In this document: positions 45,715-59,508 of the stretch, piece after piece
Layout of the letters: each line of letters opens with the position of its first letter
Position numbering within the stretch: the first letter of the stretch is position 1
DNA from: Talpa occidentalis
Lineage: Eukaryota; Chordata; Mammalia; Eulipotyphla; Talpidae
DNA length: 64,000 nt
Direction: 5' to 3'
Assembly: GCF_014898055.3 (NCBI RefSeq)
Contig: NW_023601433.1
Coordinates: 19,767,641-19,831,640, forward strand
The notes under the pieces: model-generated
The model's input: only the letters and a program-made list of their open reading frames with translations
The model's database searches: none
Told to the model about the DNA's origin: nothing
Made by a program: the position numbers and the translations under genes

Positions 45715-45873
45715 TTGTGGTGTCTGGGCTGCCCCTCTCCCTGCCCTGTAACAAAATCGTATGGTGCTTAGTATCCCTCTGACTTATTTTAGATAGCAAA
45801 ATATATATACTCTAGGTCAATCCATGTTGTTGCAAAGGCAGGATTTCATCTTCTTATAGCTGAGTAGTCTCCC

Positions 45874-45929
<56 letters not shown>

Positions 45930-46155
45930 ATATATATATCAACATTTTTTATTTTATCATGTACCAGTGGGCTCCAAGTTTGTTTCTCTGTCTTGAGTGT
46001 TGTGATAATTTATGATGAACATGGTGTTCCATATATCTCTTTGAATTTAAATTTGTATATTTTTGTGGTAAAGCTTGACAACTAAAGAGAAGTCAGCTAG
46101 CTGGGTCATGTGATATTATTTTCTTAAATTTCTTGAGGTATTGCCACACTATTTC
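45715..46155 (-). mobile_element. Old L1 3' region up to the arm boundary
   Basis: The plus strand is the complement of an L1 ORF2 end (CAATCCATGTTGTTGCAAAG, TATAGCTGAGTAGT, then CTGGGTCATGTGATA). It ends at the inverted-repeat boundary. Confidence 0.7.
45876..45939. repeat. (GT)n(AT)n microsatellite
   Basis: About 18 GT units followed by about 12 AT units. Confidence 0.97.
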
Positions 46156-49100
46156 CATGTAGGATGTTAACAAAATGGAAATGGTGTGGGATAAACAAGA
46201 CCTGTAACTGCCTTTGCAACTTTTTTGTAATTCGAACAGTATTCTTTAAATGTTATTTTTTAAAATACTCTCAATATTTAATAGGTTATACATGGAAAGT
46301 TTTTTTCCTTTTCAGTTTCCCAGGTATCACCGTCCAGGGAGTGGAGAGAAGGGTTCTGGGAGAAAAGCTGGAAACCTCACACACAGGGCAGGCTCCGGAG
46401 TCTCCTCTCCCCTGAGCCCTGCTGCTCAGACTCCTCACAGAGCATCTCACCCCAGGACGCCGCCCTCCAGGACCCCCAACTCTGCCCACCTCAGCCCCCC
46501 ATGTCCTGGGGCTCCACCAGAATCCGGAACAGGCGGCAGCGCCCCCGTGTGGCCACAGGGCTGAGCACAGGAGCCCAGAGCCGCCCTTTCTCCTGCTCAG
46601 CCAGGCCCTCCCCAGGCTCCCTGGGCCCCCAGCGGCAGGACAGGGATCTGCACACAAGGGGGCGCCCAAGTCCAGTGTCAGGTCAGAGTCCTCCAATTTT
46701 CTTAGTCCTATGGACAAAGGACAAAAGCAGGTTTCCAGGTCCTAATAGCTGATTCCCAGATTATGGGCTGATCCCCAAATATAGAGGTTCCTTCGGTCTC
46801 GGGTGGATCCTTGGACTCCAGAGTCTCTGCACTTTGTTTCTGCTTCTGCTTCCAGGGGTGAAAGCGCCTCCTCCTGGGAATTAACATTCAATTCTACCCA
46901 GGAGCCCAGGTCCTCGCCCAAGAAAAGGAAAAGGTTCCAGGATAACGCCAAGACCCGTGGGCCGACCACCCATCCACGTCTTAGAGCAGGGGGGAGCAGG
47001 AGTGATCAGAGCCGGGGAGAGACCCCCGGAGCTGGTGGTGGTATGTGGTGGATCATTGGTGGAAGGGCCACACCTAAGAGGAACAATAACTATAGAAAGA
47101 TGACCCACACTGTCAGAAAATAAATAAATAAATATACATCTTTTAAAAATTCTCCATCTCTGAATCAGGGGAGGTTGAGGAGAGCCCCCAGGGCATGGCT
47201 AGGAAGGTGGGAGGCTCCTGGAAATGGAGCAGAGGATGAAAATGGGGACTAGAGGATGGGGCCCAAAAGGAGTGGTGGGGGCACCAGGAAGGGTGGGGCC
47301 AGGAAGGGGCAGCATCGGGGACACTGTGAGGGGAAGGTCTGTGTGGGTGACGCGGCTCTGGCTGGGGCTGGGAGAGTCTCTGTCTCCCCTGGTGGGACTG
47401 CAGAGGGGCTGGTGCTGTAACTGACCAGGGAATCACTTATGTTCTGGGCCTTTCCTGTCCATACAGGGCTGGTGTGACTCAAACATACACACTCAGGCTG
47501 ATGAAGGAGAGAGAGGAGGAGAGGACAGATGGTTAGGAGGAGGCCCCCATTTCCTGAGCCACAACATCCTCCCCAACTCCCCAATGCTGGGGTGGCAGGG
47601 AGATTCCTGGAATCAAGAGGAGGTGATTCAGGGAATCAGAGGAGAAAGGCCTGCGCTGCTCTGGAGGGTCAGCCCTGGGGGCTGATTCTGGGGCTCCAGG
47701 GCCCCACTCCCTACAGGCTGGTCAGAGTCAGCCCTGCTGCTCACAGTTCCAGGCTGCTGAGAGCCCCTCTGTGCCATGACCCTGCAGACACTGCTCTGGG
47801 GATAGTATAAAGAAACAAAACAGCAAAATTAAATGGGAATCTAAAAACGGTAGAAATGATTTTTTAAAATCACATATTTTGAAGAACACTTCAGAGGACG
47901 TGGAATCCTTGTCTGACAGCTCATTGCAATCAGGACTTTGACCGTCACGTGAGCTACTCTGGCCTCCACTGTTTCTTGTGAGAAAACAGCCACTGATCAC
48001 TTTATTGCCTGAATATTTTACTGGTTTATACCAAATCTCTTCCTACTTTGCACCTAAATCAAAGATCGGGCATCTCCACAGTCTCTGAGGGGCAGGCGGC
48101 AGGAGGGGCCTCACTCAGAGGCTCCAGCTCTGGGTCCCATGAGGCTGGGATGGGGACAAGATGTTTGGCGGATCTGAACGGCCGTGATCAGCGTGGAAGG
48201 ACCTGCCTCAGAGCTCATGCATGTGGCTCCTGGAGAAAACCCTCCTTGGAAGGTCCTTGTCCTGTGGGCGTCCCCTTAGCTGAGTGTCCACCGTGTGAAG
48301 GGAGTCACCCCAGAGAGGGACCAGGAGGGGAGCCCGGGCGGGAAGTCTCAGCCCCTGTGAGCCTGACTCTGTGACGTGGCGCGTCCCTTCTGCTTCATTC
48401 TCCTCACGAGAAAGAGCCAGCGAGTCAGACACACTCCCGGGGGGCACTGTCTCCCCTCCTGTGTATCCCAGAATTGGAGGAAAATTGAAAACCAACACAG
48501 TAGACCTTCTGGACACTCATTATTTCTATTCTGTCCACATAAAAAATAAGCTGCCTCCCACCCAAGGCCCCTAAAAGTCTCTCCCATCACAGAAGCAGCG
48601 TGACATCAGCATCTCATCGTGTGACTCAGGACCACACAGAGGAGGCGCCTTGAGAACATCTGTGCAGTGAAATTGTCTGTGCTCAGCTCCTCGTGGGCTA
48701 CAGCAGTTTTCCCATAAGCCCTCGATGAAGATACAGTGGAGAACAGACACAGGGCAACTTGTAGACCCATTTTTTAATGTTTTAAAAGCAAATTTATTGA
48801 GATATAACTTTTGGCCATTGAGTCATTTGTTGAAGGCTCACCTGTCATGTCCTTTTGGTAAGTGCAGAGCAGGACAATCATCCCATACTCTACCTTGAGA
48901 ACATCTCCATCACCACAACAACCTTGTTTCCTGGGTCTGGGCCCATGGGGCACCACCCCCTCTTTCCCCTCCCCAGCCCTGGGCAGCCAGAGCCCACTCT
49001 CTGCCTCTGGGGATGGGCCAGGGAACTTCTCTCTAAACACATCCCAGGCAACTCCGCTGACACAGACCTGCAGTGGACATTTGGGGTACCCTAACCCAAT

Positions 49101-52100
49101 GCATGCTGGTGCCCAGGAACATACTCCACAGGGCGTTAAGGTCACAGAGAACCACATGACCCCACCCAGGATGCCCAGCAGCCTGGGGTGTGTGAGGAGA
49201 GAAGGGCTGCAGTAGCTGCCTCAGAGGGGGCCAAGGGCAGAGCCAGGGAGGTTCCTTCCTCAGCAGGAAGGGGACATGGGAGCTGGGTCTTGAAAGCCAG
49301 ATGTGGGCACAGGAACAGAAGTGGCTCAGGGAGCTGATGAAAGGCCGGCTACTTGACCTCAGCAGTTACTTTCGCTGTGTGACCTTGGAGATCCCTCCCC
49401 AGCACTCTGTGAACTGGGAAGTGATACTGTCCTGACACCCCTCCCCCACACCCTCTCAGAAACAAGGACATGGAGACTGAGGGGTTATGGCAGTGCCCAG
49501 GTCAGAACCCCAGCCACCTGGCTAATGTCTGGGCCTCTGGACCGACACCATCCTCCAAACTGACCAGGGGACCAAGGAAGCGGTGACCCTGGAGCCTGCA
49601 CCACCCGCTCCAGATACCACACATTTCTTGGTTGGATTTGACTGAAGACAAAAGCACTGTAGTAAGTCATCATGTCATCACCCTTTATGGAAATGAATTG
49701 AACTCACCAAAGAATAAGACACAGAGTGACTGGTTGTACCAAAAACAAAACCCAACTTGATGCTGCCTCCAGGAGACAGGATCAAAACAGCCCCACTGCG
49801 GGAGACAGGCATAGGCCAGGATGCTTCAGGAGCTGCCCATGTGTGGACAGTTCACACCCCACTGCTGGAGAAGCCAAGACAGGGGGAGGATCCTGCAGGC
49901 GTGACTGTATTTTTTTATATGTATTCTTTTTTTTTTATTTTTTAACTTCAGTTTTCACTTGTAAACGCTGTTTGTTTTCCCCACCCACTCGGGTGTAGTC
50001 CCCGTAGAGTTTCCTTCTCCAAGGCACCCGTGCACCATCACCTCAGTCCCCTATCTTCTCCCTCCCTCCCTCTGGTCCTCTGCACACTGGGGATCAGAGG
50101 GAAACTGAGACAGACACAAAGGAATGGGGCAGGGACAGAGAAGCAGAGAAGGACAGGGACACACACAGAGAGTGAGATGAGGACAGACCAAGAGGGGGAG
50201 AGAGAACATCAGAGGGACATACAGAAAGAGAAAGGGAGAGTCAGCCAGTGAGGACAGGGAAGGAGACAGAAGAGGCCTCGCTGGCATCAGTCACTGTTGG
50301 AGTGGACACCCCATGCCTTGGGTGGCCTCGTCCCAATCAGAACCCAGCCCCAAGTCCATACAACCTCCAGGCAGTTGGGCAGGTGTGTGAGCAGGCAGGG
50401 CTTGGGGGTCCCTGAGATGTTTGTCGCCAGCACGTGTACACTGTTTGTGGCCTTGGCACCTTGACTGTGCCGACAAGGCCCTGTAGGGCACAGCCAGAGA
50501 GGAGCAGGGCTGAGTTTGGGTGGATTCCACCTCGAGGGAGAACAGGCACACCGGGTGGGAGATGTCTCAGCCCCAGCAGGGCTGGCCAGGCCTGGGTGAG
50601 CCATGTGCAGGTGCCCTCCCCCGGGTGGGACCCTCCAAGTGCTGTGAGCCTGACACCAGCCTCCCTTCCAAGGGCAGCAGAGAGGAGTGGCCCACTCCTC
50701 AGGACCACCCCAGGGAGAGGCTCCACACTCTGGAGCTCCTCTGGGCCCATTGGAGACGGGAGCCTGAAGTTGCTGGTGCTGCAGGGACTGCTCCCTGGCA
50801 GGGAGGACGAGTCAGGTTAGCAGCCAGAGACCTGGGTCTCCAGCTTGGCCCTGGCTTCATGGCACCATCCAAGGTCTCTGGGAGGCTGTGCTGCTCTCAG
50901 TGTTGTGAGATGAGCCTGGCATGGAGGGCGAAAAGGAAGTGGCCCAGGCAGCCATGGGGGGAGTAGGGCATCTGTGTGAGCAGGAAGTCCAGGGAAGGGG
51001 ACCCAGGAAGTGACATCACCTCCGAGAGATGACAGGGCACACATCACCTTGGAACCCTGGTCCCCAGGCAGTTGGTTCTGAACCAAACCTGACCCAGCTC
51101 ACTTGCCTGGTGGACCTGGACCCGGCCCCACGTTTTCTTGCTGTTTGCCCAGGTCTCCCCACAGTGGACCCAAAAAAGGTCCCCGAAAATCGTGTCTCCC
51201 TCTGCTACAAGGCATGAGGAGCCTGTTTGTATGTCTCAGGCCAACACCAGCACTGCCCCTGAGGTAACTAGGGGGGCCCTGGGGACAGGTCAGGCCAAGC
51301 CAGGGCTCTGATGCTCCCCACCCCTCCCTTTCCCCCTGTGAGTGTGGGTGTGCGAGCTGTGAGGGTGAGTGTGTGCATGCTCAAGGAAGGAGGGTCTGGC
51401 CACCCAGGAGGCGGGTCATGTCTCCACCACAACCAGCCTGGCTTGTGGTTGGACCCAGAGAGTCATGGCTGCTCCCTCTTGCCCCAGCTGGTTGCCACCC
51501 AGCAGGTGTGTCTGTTTGCTCCCAGAAGGTGCTCTCTGTTCAGGAAGGTGAAGAGGCCCAAAGAGTGCATTTCCCCGACTGTCCTCCCACAGCCCAGTGT
51601 GGGATCTGTCACTTACAGGTTGAAGTGCACCCACAACTTTGAGATTGGGGCACATGTCCAAAGGAACTGGCTGGAGTACAAAAAACCCTTGGAGTTGCTG
51701 TCCAAGGGTGAGCGGCCCAGGCTGGTGCTTGGGCCCAACTGGATGGGTAGGGTAAGGTGCCCCTTGGAGGAGACAACACAGGCTAGATTTGGACCACGAG
51801 CAGTATGACCTGGCATCTGTAACTGACAAATTTGGGGAACAGAATACCAAGGGCCCCTATTTTAGGCTGGTCTCTGCTCAGGGCTCTAGCATGTGGTCTG
51901 TTTGAAAAGGCAAATGGCAATCTGGCATGTGACTGATGGCCTGTCCTCTTCCATATCAAGTGCCTTCTAGGGGTACAGCTGGGCTCCCCTGCAGCCCATG
52001 GGACAGGCCATGAGCCCAGAAAATTTGCTGATTGGAGAGAAACAGACACCAGGGGTGTCTCTGCTTGTGCTACAGGATCCCTGCAGGGGCTGCTGTTGCC

Positions 52101-53304
52101 TTCGCACCCTCACTTGAACCTGCAGGATGTTGGCCAGAGGTGGCTTCCTCCCACAGGTGTGGTTTGAGCTCAGGACACTCTTGCATAGGCTGCATTCTCC
52201 TGGCCAGGGCCTGGCTGTCCCAGCAGGGGTGGAGTGAGCTCAGCACTGTCCCCATGGGGTGCAGCATCCTGGTTATTGTCTGGTTCCTCCTGCAACACTC
52301 CTCTTATCTCAAAATCCTCAAAGAAGTCTTCGGGATCCTGCGCCAGTCTTAGCTTCCCCAGAATGGGTGGTTGTGAACTGCCCACACTGGGCATCTCCTG
52401 AAGCATCCCGGCCTATACCTGTCTCCCACAGTGGGGCTGGTCTAAACACAACACTGCCAGGATGCCCTGCTGGGGCCTGGCAAGAGCCTGGCTCCCTGCA
52501 AACAGGTGGTGTGTGCTTGTGCCCAGCAGGTTGTCCCACCGGTTGCAGGTCCTGGCCTGGTTTCCCTAGCAGGGCTCAGCAGCCTGGGGACATCCTGCTG
52601 GAATCTGGGGAGTTTCAAGCTGACTCTGCAGGGGATTAGTGAGCTCAGAGTGCCCAGGAACACCTACAGCATCCTGGGCATTTTCTGTCTGACCCAGCAG
52701 GCCTGCTGGGCTCTCCTGTTCCTCTGGAACAACATATGCAGAGGGTGCTCACCTGATACCATTCCTCCAGGGTCCCATCCCCTGACCCCTGTCCTGCCTG
52801 TCCACCTCTGGTGCAGACTAAGCACCGCTGACCCCAAACCTTATCCACCTCTCTAGCCACATATCCTCGTTTAACTTCTACTACCCCTCCACCCACAGAC
52901 ACCTCGCCCTCCTCTTGTAGTTCAAAATCTTTGTTTCCTAATTGATTTCAAGTTGTTTCATTTTATTTCCTACAGGGTTTCTTCTTCATTATAGAAATAC
53001 TAATAAAGTTTGTTTTGTATCACCCAAATTTTTTCACTCCTTTAGCATCCAGTTCTGTCATAGTGCTGGCCTCCTTCTTGCTATGGCCTTGCAGAAGATC
53101 TACAACCCAGTGTAAACCCTTTAGCCAAACCACTCACAGCCGAGGCCCCTCAGGCCCTGATTCCCTCACATGTCTGCTGCCTCTGTTCTGAATTCTACCT
53201 GGGCATTTTCCAGAGAAGGAACCAAATAAATGGTGACCTTGGATCTTCCCAAGTATACAACAGAGGTAGCACACATGGTATGTATAACACAAATTTGGTT
53301 TTTT
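46156..53304. other. GC-rich unassigned block, right arm
   Basis: Inverted counterpart of 15,831-23,319 without its SINE. No conserved coding frame, domain or known gene seen. It includes the decayed minisatellite at 52,110-52,705, a GA-rich run (50,100-50,270), and an A-rich tail-like run near 47,118-47,140. Confidence 0.5.
52110..52705. repeat. Decayed GC-rich minisatellite, right arm
   Basis: The same degenerate 45-70 base units as 16,430-17,020, here on the plus strand (GCATCCTGG, CTGGTTCCTCC and CAGCAGGG-like elements). Confidence 0.55.
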
Positions 53305-53430
53305 GGGCCTCCCTGGTGTCCTAGGGTTGAAGCCTCAGCGCTGTCACCACTGAGGCCTGAATCTAGCCCAGCTCAGGGAGCTGACTCTCCTAGGGCTCAG
53401 CAGATTCTCCTGTCTCACCAGATGCTCCCC
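53305..53430 (+). mobile_element. Truncated SINE, copy 3
   Basis: Counterpart of 15,705-15,830, with head GGGCCTCCCTGGTGTCCTAG and the middle part only. Confidence 0.75.
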
Positions 53431-55078
53431 TTATATAAGATAAAACAGATTTCAAACTCAAAAAGGTAAAAAGAGACCCCAATGGTCACTACATTATGAT
53501 CAAGGGGACAATACTTCAAGAAGAAATAACACTCATTAACATATATACACCAAACGAAGGAGCACCAAAATATATCAGACAACTATTGTCATCTCTGAAA
53601 ACAGACATCAGAGAAAACACATACGTAGTGGGAGACTTCAACACACCACTAACAACAATGGATAGATCAACGAGACAAAAGATAAGTAAAGACACTAAAG
53701 CTCTAAACAAGGACCTAGAGCGCTTTGGCTTAACAGACATCTATAGAACACTAAACCCAAAAATAACAGTGTACACATTTTCCTCAAGCACACACGGATC
53801 ATTCTCCAGGATCGATCACATACTGGGGCACAAGACAAACATCAACAGATACACCAACACCAAGATCGAAATCATACCAACCATCTTTTCTGACCATAAA
53901 GGCATCAAACTAGAAATAAACCATAAAAAGAAGGCAAGGAACTCTCCTATCTCTTGGAGATTGAAAACCACACTACTGGAAGACCACTGGACTAATGAGG
54001 CGATCAAAGAAGAAATTAAAAAATTCTTTGAATTGGGCCTCCCCAGTGGCACAGCGGTTGAGCGCTGGGTTGTGAAGCTGCCCGTGGCCTCTGCGGCGTT
54101 GTTTCGATCCCCAGCTGCTCCCCGGCCAGCGGAGGAGGGTTCCACATGGTGCACAGACCTCTCCTGCCGCCTGCTGCTCCCCTCAACAGTGTACTTCTGT
54201 CCTTCTACCTGCTCTGCTACCCGCTCTGGCTCTGGTGAATTCTCTCACCCTCCCACACTTCTGACTGTACCCAGTGCTTGTATAAATAAATAAATGAATG
54301 AATAAATAAAATAAATCATTAAAATATTCTTTGAATTGAATGACAATGAGGACACCAATTTCCTAAATGTATGGGATGCAGCAAAAGCAGTGATAAGAGG
54401 AGAATATATAGCAATAGAGGCTCACATCAAGAAACAAGAAAGAACACAAAGAAACAACCTAATTTTGAAGCTCAAAGATCTAGAAAAAGAACACCAAAAA
54501 AACCAAAAACCAGTAGAAGAAACGAAATAATAAAAACCAAAGCAGAAATAAATGAAATTGAAACTAAAAAAACAATCCAAAAGATCAATGAAACCAAGAG
54601 CTGGTTCTTCAAAAATATCAATAAAAAAGACAAACCCCTAGCCAGGCTCACAAAGGAAAAAAGGGAGAAAGCACAAATAAACAGGATCATAAACGAAAGA
54701 GGAGAAATCACAACTGACACAGCAGAAATCAAAAGAATACTATGAAGCGTTATATGGAAACAAGTTCAACAATCTAGAGGAGATGGACAAATTCCTCCAA
54801 CTCTACAATCACACAAAGCTAGATAAAGAAGTAGAACACCTAAACAGACCAATTACAAGCAGCAAATTTGAAATGATAATCAAAAACCTCCCCAAAAACA
54901 AAAGCCCAGGACCTGATGAATTTACAAATGAATTCTAGCAAACATTCAGAGACAAATTAGTGCCTATCCTTCACAAAATCTTCCAAAAAAATTGAGAAGG
55001 AAGGGACAATACCAAACACGTTCTATGAAGCCAACATTACAATATTACCAAAACCGAACAATGACAAGACAAAAAAGG
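53431..55078 (+). mobile_element. L1 ORF2 fragment split by a SINE, copy 3
   Basis: The most complete copy of this fragment. The endonuclease frame is open from about 53,496 to the SINE (IDHILGHKTNINRY, SDHKGIKLEINHKK), so a chance L1-SINE fusion frame of about 265 codons exists. It is not a gene. The part after the SINE carries frameshifts. Confidence 0.9.
54035..54325 (+). mobile_element. SINE nested in L1 fragment, copy 3
   Basis: The same insertion as at 14,817 and 26,104. Confidence 0.92.
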
Positions 55079-57586
55079 ATCTGGGGGCACATTGGATAGA
55101 TGGCACCAATGGTCACATCAGATCCAATCAGGTAGCCCAGTCTGGAGACATCTGAATTCTCAGACTAAAAACACTATCAGTGGCACCTCCTGTAGTTAGG
55201 TGTCTAGTCCTGGAAAGGCCTTGCTGGAAATCAGCATGCAAACGCTATAGCAGGTGTTACATCTGCAGCATGTGTAGGAAGACCCCTCCCTAACTTCCAG
55301 CTCCCCCAGCACAGCAGCCAGGTGCAATGGGGCATGACCAGCTCCATTGCAGAAGGGGCCCCTTGCACCAGAGTGGTTTTGGGTACATGCCAGTCAGGTT
55401 TGAACCTGGCCAGTGCCATTTAAAGGCAGCACAGCCTGCCTGCCTGGCTCTTCTGCAGAGCCCACTTTAGGCACAAGACCACACAACCTCAGGGTAGATA
55501 GGGTTTCACATGCTGGTGGGGTTCTGTTTTAAAGAAGATGTGACATTGTAAAAGGAGCAGTCAGATTTTATCTCACGCAGGAGCCAATCAAATGTTGAAA
55601 TGGTGTCAGTTTTGAAGATGCACCAATCCAGTATGAAAGGGGGATAACACTGAAGGAAGTATAAGCTGGGACAGTAGCTGGTTTCATGCGTTGATTGGGA
55701 GACTCCATTTGGACACCCATTTACTGAGACCTTCATTCATCGAAACCTTCATTCATTGCAGACCTTCACATCTGAACTCTCCTTGGAAACACTGCTTGAC
55801 ATATGCTTCCACCTCTAACTCTGCTCCCACATTGCCTGTTGACTGGTGCCCCTGGCCTATGTGTAGCATCTCTGGAAAAGCTGTAAATTGGTGCCTGGTC
55901 CTCTAACACCACTTGTGAAAAGAGCTGTCTCCTGTCAGCATATGTTTGGCATCTTTAAAGAGTGTATCACCGATGCCTGATCTTCCACATCCCCGCCTGC
56001 TGACTGGCACTGCAGGCATGTGCACCACCACCTCTAATCAGCAGCTTCTGATCTTCCAGCACCACTGCTCACTGCCGCCCCTTCCTCCAGAATGCCTGAC
56101 ACAACATCTTGGTGCAGTTGCATCTGACACTGTTCAGTCCAGCCTTTAGATTTCTGCCTCAGCACCTCCTATTAAAACAATGTGGCTGCTTGCACTGGGA
56201 GTGGCAAATAGTGAAAAGCTACACATACTGGGATAGTGGAGTGGGAAATCACTGCTGCCACTCAGTCTCCGGGCACCTTTGCTTAGGCAGCAGGCTGCAG
56301 GAAAGCCTCTAGGGCCCCTCTGACTTTAGGGACCTTGCATCCTTGTTGCACTGTGACTACCGCCAGCTGCCACCATGAGTCGGGTCCTGGTTCATCACTT
56401 ATTGGTGTGCACTACCTCCAGGCTCTGATGACGACAGGACGGGGCCATCCTGCATAAGCAGCTTTTGGTTTGGACTACTAGACGCTGTGGGCACTCTTTG
56501 GGGTAAGACAGCCAACCATCCGTGGCCTTAGAAACTTTCCTTTTCCCCAATTCCCCCTCATTGCACCCTGAGCCTGACTTGTGTCTTGCAGTTGTGAGCA
56601 CATAGATGAGGACCCACAGACTGTGTCATCCCCTCAGCTTTACATGGTTTCACATGGACACACAGTCTTGACTGTGCTGTGACCAGAGCTGCTTAGCCAC
56701 ACTGACTTGGAGGACTGAGGAAAGCTACACTCCCATTCTTGACTCATTATGGCAATAAGCAATGATATTGTTTACGCTTCTAAGTTAGGGAGTGATTTGA
56801 TTCACTCAGTAGATGTATATACCAAGTACCAGCTGTGTTAACTGAAAATCATATCCTGTTTGAAGCACCCTGACAGTGTATGCTTTAACTCAGAAGCACT
56901 TCCAAGGGCCAGATATCTCTTCCACAGGGCTCCCGGTGACTCCTCTAAGGCACTGCTTACCAGGGCTTCAATTTCAGGTTGAACCAAGTCTCTTGCAAGG
57001 CTGAATTAGGTCTTCAGGTCTTCTGAGCCCAGAAAGCTCCCAAGGTATTCCTGAGTCCTCTTAGTGGAGAGGTCCACCCCCCATTGGCACTAAAGAACTC
57101 AAGCCATTTTGGTGGCTAATAAATTATTATTGGTATTTGATTCACAGAAGCCTTATCAGGTTTGTGTCTGAGGGGCAAAAACTAAAACACAGAAAGTAAA
57201 AACTCTAGTCAGGATTCCTATCCCTGTGTAATACCCTGATGCTCAGCAGGAACTTGGAAATATCAGAATTGGGAGGGCCTGTTCCACAGTGTGAGCTGAG
57301 AAATCAGGGCAATGGTTCTTGATGAACCCCCAGCAGAGAACATTGGGAAAGGTTTCCTGATACAAACAGCTAAAATAACTCCTGACACAAGGTTAATTGC
57401 AGAGAAAAAATTGGACATTCCAGACAGAAGTAGCACATTCTGGAAAAAGCTGAAGGAATTTGTAGTTTAGTACAACTGAGTAAGTAGTTACAGAGAAGGT
57501 AAGATTGCTAGGAGAGAATAGAGTCATACTGAAAAACCCTTGATGTCAGGCTAAGACGCGGGGACTGCTTCTAAAGACAATAAGAG
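55079..57586. other. Anonymous block with promoter-like boxes, copy 3
   Basis: Counterpart of 11,209-14,058. CCAAT lies near 55,582 and 55,622, and TATA-like GTATAAG at 55,659-55,665. It has a private 34-base deletion near 56,219 and shows the empty site of the SINE at 12,063. No gene seen. Confidence 0.45.
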
Positions 57587-57668
57587 GGGCCTCCCCTGTG
57601 GTGCAACGGTTGAGTGCTGGGATGCGAAGCTGCCCACAGCCTCTTAAGCACTGGTTCAATTCTTGGCC
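57587..57668 (+). mobile_element. Truncated SINE, copy 3
   Basis: The first 80 bases of the SINE at 29,371, then an abrupt jump to sequence equivalent to about 30,190. A deletion of about 0.7 kb removed its body and flank. Confidence 0.85.
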
Positions 57669-57783
57669 TAATTCTTTTCTAGGCATCTCTACCAACTTGG
57701 AAGGCACTCTGGGAAACTATCAAGAATTTACAGCAAACAAAAGTTCAATCAAGATAAAATCATCTTCACAATTGCAGGAAAGA

Positions 57784-58041
57784 GGACTTCCCTCACAGCA
57801 CAAAGGATTAAATCTCAGCATTATGAAGCTGTTTGCAGCACCGAGTTAGATCCCTGGCCTGGGAGCTGCCCACATGGCACGACAGACCTCTCCTGTCTCG
57901 CCCGCTGCTCCCCTCAGCAGTATATTTCAGTCAATCTGCCTGTTCTGCTCCTGACTCTGTTCCTGGTGAATCCTCTCACCACCCACACCTCGGGCCTGTA
58001 ACCCTGCTCTTGTATGCATAAATACATAAATCTTAAAAAAT
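57784..58041 (+). mobile_element. SINE, older subfamily, copy 3
   Basis: Counterpart of 10,092-10,338 and 30,297-30,541. Confidence 0.85.
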
Positions 58042-58800
58042 AAGAGAACACTATGTGCATAATTTTGACAAAAAATATCCACAAGGTACACATATCAAAA
58101 AGCAAGAAGCAACAAGTGTTGGTGGGGATATGGAGTCAAAAGAACACTTTTCCAATGTTGGTCTTGGTAGTCTGGTGTCGCTCCTATGGAAAACAGTATG
58201 GAGTTTTCTCAAAAGACTAAAAGTGGATCTGCCACGTGACCCAGCAATCCTACTCCTAGGTTTCTACTGCTGAAATACAAAAACACTAATTTGAAAGGAA
58301 ACTTGCTCTCCTATGTTTATTGCTGCACTATTTACAATAGCCAAGATGTGGGGACAAATTAAGTGCCCGATCAGATAAATGGATCAAGAATATGTGATGT
58401 GTATACCCAATGGAATACTACTCAGCAATGAAAAAAACTCATGTCATTTACAGCAACATGGATGGAGCTAAAAGGCATTATGCGGAGTGAAATAAGTCAC
58501 TAGGAAAAAGACAATACCAGGTAGCATCACTTGTACGTGGACTGTAGAGAAACCAAATAAAGGGTCATGTAACCTCAATCTTTAAAAGTAATCCTTCCCC
58601 TGGTCACAGAACTGAGGTCCCCAAGGGGAAGAAGAATAGGGAGGGGTGAAAAAGATGTGGGAGAAAGCACAATGGCTATGGGGGCAGACTGCAGGTGCTT
58701 TTGCAGTGGGTGCACTTTGGTGACTGCACATAGGGCACAGAGACCTTACAAAATACTAACACTGGTGGAAACCCTTCTCACTCAATTACATTTTAAAAGA
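58042..58800 (+). mobile_element. L1 3' end and flank, copy 3
   Basis: Counterpart of 30,542-31,290. Confidence 0.75.
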
Positions 58801-59231
58801 TTACTTTTTTTTATTATTGACTCCTTGAACAAAAATAATGTATAGGTTAAGGGAGAAAGGATTTTGAGTGGGAATTGCAGAAGGGGCCTACACCCAGAAG
58901 TAACATAAATCCCAAATAAATAATTAAACAGTACACCTCAGGCAACTTGAGAAATAAAACAAAGAATAACTAAAATAAATAAAGGAAGGGAAATTATTTA
59001 AATTGGAGCAGAAATAAATGAAACACACGTCAAAAAGTCAAAACAAAGATCCATGAACTAAAACTTACTTCTTCAATAAAGAACATTGATAAATCTTTAG
59101 CTAAGCTAACAATGGAAGCAAGAGAAAATTTATGATAGAATTAGAAAAAAAAGGAAATTACTACAGCTAGGAGAGAAATACAAAGGTCATGAGAGCACTA
59201 TGACTGACTATTCTAGCTAATTTAATAATGT
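58801..59231 (+). mobile_element. L1 ORF2 fragment, copy 3
   Basis: Counterpart of 31,291-31,732, decayed. Confidence 0.75.
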
Positions 59232-59508
59232 TTTTTTCTCTTTTTTTAAATTTATTTATTTATGCTTACAAGAACTGGGGTACAGGCTGGAGGCAAGGGA
59301 GGGTGAGAGGATTCACCAGAGACAGAGCGGGGATCAGAACAAGCAGACTGATGAAATACACCACTGAGGGGAGCAGTGGGCGAGACAGAAGAGATCTGCT
59401 GCACCATGGAGGTAGCTCTGAGGCCGGCGGGGATCATACAGGCACTGCAGAGGCTGCAGACAGATTCACAGCTCTGCGCTCAGCTGCCTGCGCCACCAGA
59501 GAGGCCCT
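59232..59508 (-). mobile_element. SINE, older subfamily, copy 3
   Basis: Counterpart of 8,622-8,897 with its head intact (complement of AGGGCCTCTCTGG at the right edge). Confidence 0.85.

Noticed and set aside
46803..47123. 106-codon frame with a basic KKRKR run
   Set aside because: It has no ATG at its start, the left arm has a stop inside it, and it ends at an A-rich tail-like run.
51311..51808. Protein-looking frame containing NWLEYKKPLELLSKGE
   Set aside because: It looked like a possible decayed exon, but I know no family with it and the left arm does not keep the frame, so no gene is called.
53496..54293. 265-codon frame at the right-arm L1
   Set aside because: It is an L1 endonuclease fragment read through into a SINE; the equivalent frames are broken in copy 1.
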